Shown here: piece by piece, positions 42,226 through 50,263 of the stretch
How the letters are laid out: each line of letters starts with the position of its first letter
Numbering within the stretch: position 1 is the first letter of the stretch
Position numbers and translations under genes: made by a program
Notes under the pieces: model-generated
The model's input: only the letters and a program-made list of their open reading frames with translations
Database searches by the model: none
Told to the model about the DNA's origin: nothing
NCBI GenBank assembly: GCA_045576355.1
Contig: JAZNGG010000043.1
Location: 1 to 64,000 of the forward strand
From: Liminaster sp045576355
GTDB taxonomy: Bacteria; Bacteroidota; Bacteroidia; Bacteroidales; UBA3663
Direction of reading: 5' to 3'
Length of the DNA: 64,000 nucleotides

Positions 42226-43431
42226 ATGAAGATATTGGTTTTAAACTGCGGTTCCTCATCAGTCAAGTATAAGCTGATCGAGACCGAGAGCAACGCTGTC
42301 CTTGCACAGGGCGGTGTGGAAAAGATCGGCTTGCCCGACTCTTTTTTGAAATTTGTCTGGGGTGACGACAAGGTTGTGCTGGATCATCCGATGCCCGACC
42401 ACACTGAGGCTGTCGATTTCATCTTCAAGACCCTTATGAGCGAGCAGTACGGATGTATCAAGAGTGTTGAGGAGATCGACGCTGTAGGTCATCGTGTGCT
42501 CCATGGTGCGATGAAGTTCTGTGCTTCTACATTGATCAACGATCAGGTGATCGAGGCCATCGATGAGTGCTCTGTATTGGGTCCTCTCCACAATCCTGCC
42601 AACCTGAAAGGTATCTATGCTGTGCAGAAGTTGATGCCTGCTGTCCCACAAGTGGCTGTCTTTGACACGGCATTCCATCAGACCATGCCGCCTAAGGCAT
42701 ATATGTATGCCCTCCCTTATGAGTTGTTTGAGAAGTATGGCATCCGTCGCTATGGCTTCCATGGCACCAGCCATCGCTATGTCTCTAAGCGCACCTGTCA
42801 GTACCTCAACATCGATCCCAATAACTGCAAGATGATCTGCTGCCACATCGGCAACGGAGCCTCCATCAGTGCTGTGATGAACGGCAAGTGTGTCGATACG
42901 ACTATGGGTCTCACTCCGCTCGAGGGCCTTGTCATGGGTACACGCAGTGGTGACATCGATGGTGGCGCTATTACCTTTATCATGGAGAAAGAGGGTCTTG
43001 ACGCTCAGGGCATTTCCAATCTTCTCAACAAGAAGTCCGGTATGCTCGGCTTGACCGGCATCAGTTCGGATATGCGCGACATCTATAATGCCATGGTTGA
43101 GGGTGACGAGCGTGCTAAGATGGCTCTCGATGTTTATGCTTATCGCATCAAGAAGTACATCGGTGCCTATGCCGCTGCCATGAATGGTGTGGATGTCATC
43201 GTCTTTACCGGCGGTGTGGGAGAGAATCACACATACACACGCAAATTGGTTTGCTCAGACATGGAGTATTTGGGCATCAAGATCGATATGGACCTCAATG
43301 AGAAAATCCATGGCGAGGAAGCTGTTCTTTCTACACCGGAGAGCCGCGTTACCGTATGCGTCGTGCCGACCGATGAGGAGAGCATGATCGCCAGCGATAC
43401 TCGCGACATCGTCGAGGCAATGGGTAAATGA
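42226..43431 (+). CDS. ackA: Acetate kinase
   Basis: 401 residues from the ATG at 42226 (MKILVLNCGSSSVKYKLIE). An upstream in-frame ATG at 42175 would add 17 non-conserved residues. The ASKHA-fold motifs are present: NCGSSSVKY, FDTAFHQTMPPKAYMYALP, RRYGFHGTSHRYVSKR, CHIGNGASISAV and VFTGGVGEN. It transfers phosphate from acetyl phosphate to ADP, the energy-yielding end of acetate fermentation. Cotranscribed with pta and closed by a strong terminator. Codon usage is G/C-richer than its neighbours, as expected for a highly expressed gene. Confidence 0.98.
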   Translation: MKILVLNCGSSSVKYKLIETESNAVLAQGGVEKIGLPDSFLKFVWGDDKVVLDHPMPDHTEAVDFIFKTLMSEQYGCIKSVEEIDAVGHRVLHGAMKFCASTLINDQVIEAIDECSVLGPLHNPANLKGIYAVQKLMPAVPQVAVFDTAFHQTMPPKAYMYALPYELFEKYGIRRYGFHGTSHRYVSKRTCQYLNIDPNNCKMICCHIGNGASISAVMNGKCVDTTMGLTPLEGLVMGTRSGDIDGGAITFIMEKEGLDAQGISNLLNKKSGMLGLTGISSDMRDIYNAMVEGDERAKMALDVYAYRIKKYIGAYAAAMNGVDVIVFTGGVGENHTYTRKLVCSDMEYLGIKIDMDLNEKIHGEEAVLSTPESRVTVCVVPTDEESMIASDTRDIVEAMGK

Positions 43432-43470
43432 CACTTACTGTATACTAATAAATAAAACGTTTTTTCACGG

Positions 43471-43505
43471 CTGCGTTGGACGGGAGTCCGGCGCAGTTTT
43501 GTTTT
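43471..43505 (+). terminator. pta-ackA terminator
   Basis: CTGCGTTGGAC pairs with GTCCGGCGCAG (two G-U pairs) over a GGGA loop, then TTTTGTTTTT. It lies 39 bp after the ackA stop codon. Confidence 0.88.
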
Positions 43506-43565
43506 TATCCGATTACACCTCCGACATCGGGCTTATAACTCGTTCTTCACATTCTCTCTCTCTTC

Positions 43566-44372
43566 TCACTTGGCTTGTAACAGCACCTCCGGAGTGATCC
43601 CTTTCCGATCGGGGAAGTGCATGCCATAGAGCGTCAGACCTTCGCGCTGTGCCATTTCCAGGATGGATTGGCGTGAGAGAATCGCTTGTTCCGGATTTTT
43701 GTCATACTTGGCACAGTGTTGGGGATGCTTCAATTGCAGAGCCACACCATGCATAATATCTCCGGCGATCAAGATTTTTCCGATCCGGTAGGCGGTATGC
43801 CCCGGTGTATGTCCGTATGCCGGGATAGGGATAATGCCATGAGGAAGTTCGCTCCCCTCTTCAAAAAAATGTATGTCATCTCCGTAGAGTTGCTTCAACT
43901 TGGCAATGTGTTTGGGCAAACCTCCGGTTTGAGACTCCCATGCGGCATACTCCTGGGCAGGGATATACAGAGTCGCATGAGCGAAAACCCGTTGATCTCC
44001 TCGGATCAAACCTCCGACATGATCCGAATGTAGGTGAGTCAGGAATATATGATCTATCTCTTCGGGTTTTACGCCGAGGCTGTCGAGAGAGGGATTCAGG
44101 CGAGAGTCTTCGTGGCCGTTACCACTGTCAAAGAGCATTGTCTCATCGCCATGTTGCAGCAAGAAGCAGGAGACCGAAGCCGGGACACCCTCTGTCAACC
44201 CTAAAGCAGACATCAGTGAGTCGGGAGCGGAGGCAAACAGCGCTCTTGGCATCACTCGGGGCTGGGCATTATCGGTGATCACATGGAGATCAAAATCACT
44301 CTTACCTGCCTGTGAGCAGGCGGTCATCGCGCAAAGGCTGGCGGACAGCAAAGCAAGTTTTATAGTTTTCAT
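43566..44372 (-). CDS. MBL-fold metallohydrolase lipoprotein
   Basis: 268 residues from the ATG at 44372, which gives the lipoprotein signal MKTIKLALLSASLCAMTAC; the frame extends 8 codons further upstream without support. Metal ligands: LTHLHSDHVGG (HxHxDH), the later YGHTPGHTAYRIG, IAGDIMHG and a final MHFPDRKG. This arrangement is that of lactonase/AttM-like or general MBL hydrolases exported to the envelope. The substrate is not predictable; quorum-signal lactones are one possibility for the fold. It stands alone. Confidence 0.9.
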   Translation of the reverse strand: MKTIKLALLSASLCAMTACSQAGKSDFDLHVITDNAQPRVMPRALFASAPDSLMSALGLTEGVPASVSCFLLQHGDETMLFDSGNGHEDSRLNPSLDSLGVKPEEIDHIFLTHLHSDHVGGLIRGDQRVFAHATLYIPAQEYAAWESQTGGLPKHIAKLKQLYGDDIHFFEEGSELPHGIIPIPAYGHTPGHTAYRIGKILIAGDIMHGVALQLKHPQHCAKYDKNPEQAILSRQSILEMAQREGLTLYGMHFPDRKGITPEVLLQAK

Positions 44373-44540
44373 CGGCATATAAATTACCTCACCCATATTG
44401 TCGGGTGAGTGGTTATGGGCTTTTTCGGTGCGAAATCATGGATCCGGCATTATTCCGGTAGGGCGTCGGTATCCATCCGATGCAAAGATAATCAATCTGC
44501 CGAAAGGGACAAAAAAGAGGAGGTATAAAAGTGTGTAAAA

Positions 44541-44672
44541 TGCAGGCCGCCGCCGTGTGACGTTACGCGGCGCCATCATGTATTTTACACGGCGCCGTCA
44601 TGCACGTCACACGGCGGCGTCGTACACATCACACGGCAGCGTCATACACATCACACGGCGGCGTCATGCAAA
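44541..44672. repeat. 22-bp-period repeat array B (six units)
   Basis: Exactly six 22-bp units. Units 2-6 read TCACACGGCGGCGTCATGCA or close variants. Unit 1 (44541-44562) is the same sequence inverted. Both edges carry TGCA, as in array A. The array is GC-rich within an AT-rich gap between two convergently placed minus-strand lipoprotein genes. Confidence 0.92.
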
Positions 44673-44739
44673 CATAAGACCGAAACCACATCTTTTAATG
44701 GCATCATCGGATCGCGTGACATAATAATATAAAAGAAGA

Positions 44740-44770
44740 CGGTATGTCAGAATGATACTTCGACATACCG
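44740..44770 (-). terminator. Possible terminator after the PD40 lipoprotein gene
   Basis: CGGTATGTC / GACATACCG perfect 9-bp stem (extended by AAG/CTT with mismatches), followed on the minus strand by TTCTTTTATATT. The T-run is weak and the distance from the stop codon (about 120 bp) is long. Confidence 0.45.
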
Positions 44771-44892
44771 CCTTGGGGGTTAATTGGGGATAGGTAAGAA
44801 TGTTTTTACAAAGAAGTCGTGTAACTCATACCTATTTCGAAATTGCGTTTATATCCATCTGCACCTCGGAGCATTAGACTTGTGAATTATGA

Positions 44893-45939
44893 TTATTCTA
44901 TATTAAAATTCATGCGCCAGATGTTGTACGACTGCTTTTCGTTTGCACGGCTTGAAATAAAGTAAATGCTTCTGCCGTCAGCTGCCCATACCGGAGAGGA
45001 GTCGTTCACCGGGTGATAGGTAAGTTGGGTGAGTTGGCTACCATCGGTGCGCACAACGAAGATGTCCAAGTTATTTTTTTGAGATATGTTTGATATAGAA
45101 TTACCTACTAAAAGAATCCATTTGCCGTCGGGAGAGAGACAGGGATTGGTAAAGCTTCGTTTATCATCAGAAAGTATTATACTTTCCTGTCCTTTAACAT
45201 AGTTTACATACCAAAGTTCGCTACGTCCGTTGGTGGAATTTCTGATGCAATGGAATGCGTCCGGATCATTGGGGATAAGGCAGGGGTTATAACCGCGTGC
45301 GCAGGATGTGAGTGTTCCGTTATCTAAATTTAGAGTCCAAACAGATGCACCTCCACTCCCTGTGCGGACAAAGTAAAGTGTCTTTCCATCTTGGGCAAGA
45401 GTTGGTTCGGAGTCACTAACAGAACCATTAGTGTGTTGATTCATCATACTTCCGGCTGAAGCATTAACAGAGCAGATGTAGTAATCATAAATATTATAAT
45501 AACCATTTTTGCTTCTAAAAACACGATCAGAGAAGTAGAGTTTATCATTGCTTCCCCAAGAAAGAGAATAGACGTCTCGGAAAGTTCGTTGGGTGGCGAG
45601 TCCAATAGCAGATGTACTGCGAACCATTATGTTGTCCTGATTATTCATGCGAGTGATGTAAGCGATACTCTTTCCATCCGGGGAGAGAGCGAGTTTTCTT
45701 TGGGGTGACCATGCAAAAGAGGCAGATCTTGAGTATCCATAATTATCGTTACTATAATCTACTGAATAAGTTGGCCATGAGGTGCCTGCAACAACCGAAT
45801 TATTTGCTTCATCTGTAATTTTTACAAGGTTCAGACCACTTTCTTCCGGAGAGAAAGTTTCTAAGTAGAGAGGTTCTTGAACAACACAAGAAGTTAAAGC
45901 CAATGTAGCGATGGCACAATAGAAAAATGATTTTTTCAT
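44893..45939 (-). CDS. TolB/PD40-type beta-propeller lipoprotein
   Basis: 348 residues. Lipoprotein signal MKKSFFYCAIATLALTSC. Repeated propeller blades have the PD40 pattern: KLALSPDGKSIAYITRMN, EPTLAQDGKTLYFVRTG, NPCLSPDGKWILLVGNS and SPVWAADGRSIYFISSRA. Such proteins resemble the TolB propeller but without the Tol system here; they often act as peptide- or glycan-binding scaffolds. The small lipoprotein gene lies upstream on the same strand after a gap of about 93 bp, so the two may be linked. Confidence 0.85.
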   Translation of the reverse strand: MKKSFFYCAIATLALTSCVVQEPLYLETFSPEESGLNLVKITDEANNSVVAGTSWPTYSVDYSNDNYGYSRSASFAWSPQRKLALSPDGKSIAYITRMNNQDNIMVRSTSAIGLATQRTFRDVYSLSWGSNDKLYFSDRVFRSKNGYYNIYDYYICSVNASAGSMMNQHTNGSVSDSEPTLAQDGKTLYFVRTGSGGASVWTLNLDNGTLTSCARGYNPCLIPNDPDAFHCIRNSTNGRSELWYVNYVKGQESIILSDDKRSFTNPCLSPDGKWILLVGNSISNISQKNNLDIFVVRTDGSQLTQLTYHPVNDSSPVWAADGRSIYFISSRANEKQSYNIWRMNFNIE

Positions 45940-46032
45940 AATGTTTAGTTGTTTAATAATTTATAATATGCTTTGTTAATGATTGACCAAAAGGCATGTT
46001 TAGGTACATTTGCTTCTTGGTTTTTGCGCTTG

Positions 46033-46233
46033 TTATGCTCCGAGGAGAGAACCCATAGAGCCTACTGGACCCCTGTTTTCTCTGTTTTCCCCGTTTTTGA
46101 TCATCTCTTGTTTTGATTCGCTTCTTTGTGTGTCATAGACAGAGGAGCAACTTTGCAGCATCCCTGCAGCCATGGTAAAGATTAAGAGTAGCAATGTTGA
46201 CTTAAGAATGGTGGATGAATGGATTTTTTTCAT
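46033..46233 (-). CDS. Small lipoprotein of unknown function
   Basis: 66 residues from the ATG at 46233 (MKKIHSSTILKSTLLLLIFT); the longer frame to 46314 puts a non-hydrophobic stretch before the signal and was rejected. Lipobox GMLQSC. The mature part is short and polar (SSVYDTQRSESKQEM...GPVGSMGSLLGA). No family recognised. A structured RNA candidate lies upstream. Confidence 0.6.
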   Translation of the reverse strand: MKKIHSSTILKSTLLLLIFTMAAGMLQSCSSVYDTQRSESKQEMIKNGENRENRGPVGSMGSLLGA

Positions 46234-46404
46234 AGTTATATAATTTAAATAGTTAGTAATGAATGATTCGGTTGGTGTATGGATACGACAAATCAGGGCA
46301 TGAAGTTGATTCATGTCCTATGCTTTGCTTAACAAATGATTACTGAAAATTGGCGTGGCTGCCACAGTTCGGTTGTTTTGTGCCTATGGTTTCCCCGGAT
46401 TTGG

Positions 46405-46646
46405 CGAAAAATAAAAAAGACGTGGGAAACTGTATCGCTGCTTACCCCGTCTTCAGGCTCTCGCATTGCCTTCCCAGAGGATAAGCAACGCTAAAGCCCA
46501 CGCCAGATGCAAAACACCTGCACGAATATCAACGTACAGATCAAATTTACAACCTACTGTGGACGTTTTCGTTGCCGATATCTTCTCTGGTTAGTTCAAA
46601 CTTGCGAGATTCGAAGACCGAAGATAACGTTCGTAAACGTCTTTTT
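46405..46646. ncRNA. Candidate structured RNA, family not recognised
   Basis: Part 1 (46420-46502): GTGGG / CCCAC closes a hairpin containing CGCTGCTTA / TAAGCAACG. On the minus strand it is followed at once by TTTTTTATTTTT. Part 2 (46562-46641): GACGTTT / AAACGTC, CGTT / AACG and ATCTTC / GAAGAT stack in nested order; on the plus strand it is followed by TTTTT. A minus-strand RNA would begin near 46690 (TTCCTTTG box at 46695-46702) and end near 46405; a plus-strand RNA would end near 46646. The sequence is GC-richer than its flanks. It does not match the conserved cores of RNase P, tmRNA or SRP RNA as I know them; 6S-like shape is possible but unproven. Confidence 0.35.
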
Positions 46647-46837
46647 AAAACTATGGATCTCTTCTTTCCGCTGAAAGCATCAATGATCCACTTGCAAAGG
46701 AAATATAATTTTTGAAATTATGCAAGAATTTGATAAAAAATATGCTTATTCCGGTAAATTACAATGCTGTTATGAATATAGATTCATAGGAATCTAATAT
46801 CCATTTCTTTTTATCCAAAAAGTCATGATTTGATGCC

Positions 46838-46902
46838 TAATCCAAAAAATACCCCCTATTTTCGGATTGTAATCCAAAAAATATACCATAAATTTTGGAT
46901 TA
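46838..46902 (+). promoter_or_regulatory. Operator-like repeats before the DUF4143 ATPase gene
   Basis: TAATCCAAAAAATA occurs at 46838-46851 and again 32 bp on at 46870-46883. The inverted form TTTTGGATTA lies at 46893-46902 and covers the -33 TTTG of the promoter. A further TTATCCAAAAAG is at 46811-46822. The spacing of three helical turns suggests a repressor or activator site. Confidence 0.5.
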
Positions 46903-46925
46903 GTAAGGTTTTTGATCTATTTTTG
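46894..46925 (+). promoter_or_regulatory. Consensus promoter of the DUF4143 ATPase gene
   Basis: TTTG (46894-46897), 20 bp, TATTTTTG (46918-46925): an exact Bacteroidetes promoter 25 bp before the ATG. Confidence 0.82.
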
Positions 46926-46950
46926 CCCTGTAAAACAAAAGGTGAAAAAT

Positions 46951-48078
46951 ATGATAGTTCGTACATTGCAACAGCGTATAGAGGAAAACTTGTTTAAAGG
47001 CAAGGCTATCATTGTGATTGGTGCTCGTCAGGTGGGTAAAAGTACTCTGTTTAAGCAAATCGTAAATCAGCGGGAAGAGAATGTGCTTTCTCTCAATTGC
47101 GATGAGCCTGAGGTGAAAGAGATGTTGAGTGATATCAATGCGTCTGAACTAAAGATGCTCATTGGTAATCATCGCATAGTAATGATAGATGAGGCACAGC
47201 GAGTTAAGGAAATCGGAATGACACTCAAGCGTATTACAGACAATTTTCCTGATGTACAATTGATGGTGACAGGGTCTTCTTCGTTTGAATTGCAGGATCG
47301 TTTAAACGAACCTCTTACCGGATGTAAGTATGAGTATCATCTATACCCTATATCAACACACGAATTATTGGAGGATGGAGGTCTCTTGGCGGTAAAACAA
47401 TCATTGGAAGCTCGCCTTATCTATGGCTCATATCCAGATGTTATCAATCATACAGATGAGGCTAAAGAATTGATAATGAATATCGCCGGGAGCTATCTCT
47501 ACAAAGATTTGCTTGCGTTGGAAGATATACGTCGTCCTGTTCTTTTGGAAAAACTATTGATAGCATTGGCCTTACAAGTTGGAAGTGAGGTGTCGTATAA
47601 CGAGTTGGCACAGACTATAGGGTCGGACAGCAAAACGGTGGAGAAGTATATAGATTTGCTGGAGAAGTATTATATCATATTCCGTCTCAATGCGTTTAAC
47701 CGGAATTTGCGTAATGAATTGAAGAAAAGTAAGAAGGTGTATTTTTATGATAATGGTATTCGCAATGCGATTATTCAAAACTTTGCACCACTCGCATTGC
47801 GCAATGATGCTGGTGCATTGTGGGAAAACTTTTTTATCAGCGAGCGTATCAAGGCGAATGAATATGCCGGTCGATATGTGAGGAGTTATTTTTGGCGCAC
47901 TACAGATCAGCACGGGATTGACTATATCGAAGAGGGGGATGGTGTGTTTACGACATTTGAAATGAAATGGAATCCTCGCCGACAAATGGTGAAACTACCT
48001 GCAATATTTCAGAAAACCTATCCGGTAAAGCAAATGGCTGTAGTGACACCTGATAATTATCTCGAGTGGCTGAATTAA
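46951..48078 (+). CDS. AAA ATPase with DUF4143 domain
   Basis: 375 residues from the ATG at 46951 (MIVRTLQQRIEENLFKGKAIIVIGARQVGKST); an upstream ATG at 46912 overlaps the promoter. Walker A GARQVGKST, Walker B IVMIDEAQRV, sensor MVTGSSSFEL, then the DUF4143 C-terminal domain (~195-350) with a winged-helix-like part (YNELAQTIGSDSKTVEKYIDLLEKYYIIFRL) and a PD-(D/E)XK-like end (WRTTDQHGIDYIEEGDGVFTTFEMKW). These proteins are abundant and patchily distributed in anaerobes, and their role is unclear. It stands alone in AT-rich DNA with its own operator-like repeats. Confidence 0.9.
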   Translation: MIVRTLQQRIEENLFKGKAIIVIGARQVGKSTLFKQIVNQREENVLSLNCDEPEVKEMLSDINASELKMLIGNHRIVMIDEAQRVKEIGMTLKRITDNFPDVQLMVTGSSSFELQDRLNEPLTGCKYEYHLYPISTHELLEDGGLLAVKQSLEARLIYGSYPDVINHTDEAKELIMNIAGSYLYKDLLALEDIRRPVLLEKLLIALALQVGSEVSYNELAQTIGSDSKTVEKYIDLLEKYYIIFRLNAFNRNLRNELKKSKKVYFYDNGIRNAIIQNFAPLALRNDAGALWENFFISERIKANEYAGRYVRSYFWRTTDQHGIDYIEEGDGVFTTFEMKWNPRRQMVKLPAIFQKTYPVKQMAVVTPDNYLEWLN

Positions 48079-48135
48079 TTAAAATAGATCAGTTTTTTTG
48101 AAGTTTCAGTTTTTTTGAGGCAAATGATCGCCATG

Positions 48136-48813
48136 TCAAGACTCTTCCTTGGTATAGGCGATGGCGCGGTTGATGTATTGCAAGAAGGGTTGTGTGGATC
48201 TGAAAAGTTCTGCCACGCGCCGGGGCAGATGGTCGGATAGCATGAAGTCTTGGTCCGGAATGTGACAGAGACAAAAGTTCCGTAGGCGGATATACTCCTC
48301 GTAGGGGGTGCCATCGGGAAAGCCTTTGGGATTGCGTTTTAGCGTTTCATCCCGGTCAAGGTGGAAGAGGGGTGCCTGTCTGAGTGTCGCTTCGAAGTCG
48401 CCATCTCCATAGGCGATGTCTTCGCGCAGGATGCGCAAGGCATCGGGAGGGCAATAATAGTCGCCCGTGGCAAGCATGTGATTATCGGGATAGCCTTCGC
48501 CTCCGATACCGACATGAAAATAATATCCTGAGTAACCGGACTTTTTGCCTCCGGGATTGATGAAGGCTCCCATGTGTGTTTTGTATGGGCTCTTGTCAGC
48601 CGAGAAACGTATGTCTCGATAGATGCGATAGGTGCATTGTCGGGCAGTAAGTCCGGCTACGGATGGATCGAAACGACTGATTTCATCGATCAATTCATCG
48701 ACTATGGTGTGAAACCGGGCTTGAGCCTGTAGGTATTGTGCTTTGTGGTTGTTAAACCATGTGCGGTCGTTGTGTTGTTTTAGTTCTCGCAGAAAGTGGA
48801 TAATCTCTTTCAT
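48136..48813 (-). CDS. DUF2461 family protein
   Basis: 225 residues. Family blocks are FLRELKQHNDRTWFNNHKAQYLQAQARF, RIYRDIRFSADKSPYKTHMGAFI and GYYFHVGIGGEGYPDNHMLATGDYYCP. No signal peptide, so cytoplasmic. Function unknown. It lies 24 bp downstream of the PL1 pectate lyase gene and seems to be the last gene of that operon. Beyond it the direct repeat CAGTTTTTTTGA occurs twice (48090-48101, 48107-48118). Confidence 0.9.
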   Translation of the reverse strand: MKEIIHFLRELKQHNDRTWFNNHKAQYLQAQARFHTIVDELIDEISRFDPSVAGLTARQCTYRIYRDIRFSADKSPYKTHMGAFINPGGKKSGYSGYYFHVGIGGEGYPDNHMLATGDYYCPPDALRILREDIAYGDGDFEATLRQAPLFHLDRDETLKRNPKGFPDGTPYEEYIRLRNFCLCHIPDQDFMLSDHLPRRVAELFRSTQPFLQYINRAIAYTKEES

Positions 48814-48837
48814 AGTTTTTCTCTTGGGTTTGGGTTT

Positions 48838-50250
48838 TTAAGGATGTGCCAGGCTGTTTATGTATCGTTCGAGATGGGTCCATCCTTCCTTATCGGTCTG
48901 ATTGCGATCTTCGGGATCATTAGGATTAAGGTCTTGAGACTTTTCCCAGTTGTCCGGCATTCCGTCATGGTCGCTGTCTGTCGGGGCCGGCAGAGACTTG
49001 AGCTCGGGCCAACCTCCTACGTCGTTTTGAGAGTCGATGATGCCACATTTTTGTGTTGGGTCGATCAGTTTCTTCTTTTGTCTGTAAGTATTGCCTTCGA
49101 AGGTGGCACAACCTCCACGTACCTCACTGATGATGCGACTATCTACTGCATCGCGCACCGGCAGACTGGCTCCTGCATGGCGGAGCACCGTTTCGTAAGC
49201 CTCTTTAGGACTCTCCTGAGGGATGGGCATAGCAGCCCATGGTTCGTGGCGACGCACTTTGACAAGCATCTCTGCGTTGGTCTGAACACCTCCTGCCCAG
49301 TTATCGGCTGTCACTTCAGGATGTCCCTCGACATGGTTGCCTTCGATGTACCAGCTGCCATAATCCTCTTCGCTCCGATAACCGGGGTTGGCTATGCGGT
49401 GGTGTACATCTCCACCTTGTGTTGCCGGTCCTGGCTTATAATAGTTGGCCACCATGTTGACATCGAAGCTGCCAAAAGACTTGTTTTTTACGAGTTTCTC
49501 TCCACCGTAGCAACTGTTGTACCCCCAGTTATAGAGCACGTTGTTGCGGTAGTCGTTATATCCGCCACCCGATGCAAAGCGGGGATTACGGCTCGAGTGG
49601 TGGGCGATGAGGTTGTGATGGTAGGTGGCATAATTGCTGCCCCAAATGCCTCCGAAGCCATGAGTCCCTTTGACATGATTGGAGCCGAAAAGGCTCTCTG
49701 TGATCATACACCTCTGGATGGTCACGTTCTCACACAAGTAGATGGAGAGTGTCTCATCGATGCTCCAGCTTGCAGATACATGATCGAGGATGATGTTTTT
49801 ATGTCCACGGCTGCTGATGGCGTCTGTGTCGTGTCCGGTCTCATCTCCCAGTCGTACTCGGATGTAGCGAATGATGACCTCATCTGCTCCGATATTGAGA
49901 GGATGTCTCTTCAGACAGATGCCGTCTCCCGGGGCTGTCTGTCCGGCGATGGTGATGTAGGGATTGCGGATGGTGAGAGGGCGCTGGAGGTCTATCGTTC
50001 CTGAGACGCGGAAGATGACTGTGCGTGGACCTTGGGCTTCGACAGCCTCACGGAGACTGCCCGGTCCATGGTCATTGAGGTTGGTCACTTCATAGACTAC
50101 ACCTCCGCGTCCGCCTTGGGTATATTTGCCGTGACCTTCGGCTGTCGGGAATGCAAGCTGACGGTCGTCGGCGGTAGAGGTTGTACATGCAGTTGTGATC
50201 AGTGTCAAAAGGAAAAGGAGGGACGTTAATAAGTTGCAGTCTTTTTTCAT
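48838..50250 (-). CDS. Pectate lyase lipoprotein (PL1-like)
   Basis: 470 residues. Lipoprotein signal (LLTSLLFLLTLITTAC). The beta-helix starts FPTAEGHGKYTQGGRGGVVYEVTNLNDHGPGSLREAVEAQGPRT. The family 1 motifs ITIAGQTAPGDGICLK, DTDAISSRGHKNIILDHVSASWSIDETLSIY and HHNLIAHHSSRNPRFASGG follow, with the Asp ligands for Ca. The C-terminus has a thrombospondin-3/EF-like Ca loop, DSDHDGMPDNWEKSQDLNPND. It would cleave pectate at the cell surface. Cotranscribed with the DUF1593 gene (13 bp upstream). Confidence 0.92.
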   Translation of the reverse strand: MKKDCNLLTSLLFLLTLITTACTTSTADDRQLAFPTAEGHGKYTQGGRGGVVYEVTNLNDHGPGSLREAVEAQGPRTVIFRVSGTIDLQRPLTIRNPYITIAGQTAPGDGICLKRHPLNIGADEVIIRYIRVRLGDETGHDTDAISSRGHKNIILDHVSASWSIDETLSIYLCENVTIQRCMITESLFGSNHVKGTHGFGGIWGSNYATYHHNLIAHHSSRNPRFASGGGYNDYRNNVLYNWGYNSCYGGEKLVKNKSFGSFDVNMVANYYKPGPATQGGDVHHRIANPGYRSEEDYGSWYIEGNHVEGHPEVTADNWAGGVQTNAEMLVKVRRHEPWAAMPIPQESPKEAYETVLRHAGASLPVRDAVDSRIISEVRGGCATFEGNTYRQKKKLIDPTQKCGIIDSQNDVGGWPELKSLPAPTDSDHDGMPDNWEKSQDLNPNDPEDRNQTDKEGWTHLERYINSLAHP

Positions 50251-50263
50251 ATCTGGTTATTAT

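Larger units (their letters stand above)
44373..44892. other. Gene-free region with array B
   Basis: Contains array B (44541-44672) and a hairpin (44740-44770). No gene seen. Confidence 0.6.
46234..46950. other. Gene-free region with structured RNA candidate and operator-like repeats
   Basis: Holds the RNA candidate (46405-46646), the AATCCAAAAAATA repeats (46838-46902) and the promoter of the DUF4143 ATPase gene (46894-46925). Confidence 0.6.

Noticed and set aside
42259..43230. 323-codon open frame on the minus strand opposite ackA
   Set aside because: It is the mirror of a strongly conserved coding gene; open antisense frames arise from its codon use and the translation shows no family features.
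46586..46619. tRNA-like segment around TTCAAACTTGCGAGATTC
   Set aside because: No cloverleaf can be formed: no acceptor stem pairing and no proper anticodon arm.
48796..50004. 402-codon open frame on the plus strand
   Set aside because: It lies opposite the PL1 pectate lyase gene, whose protein is clearly conserved; the antisense product is low-complexity and unrecognisable.
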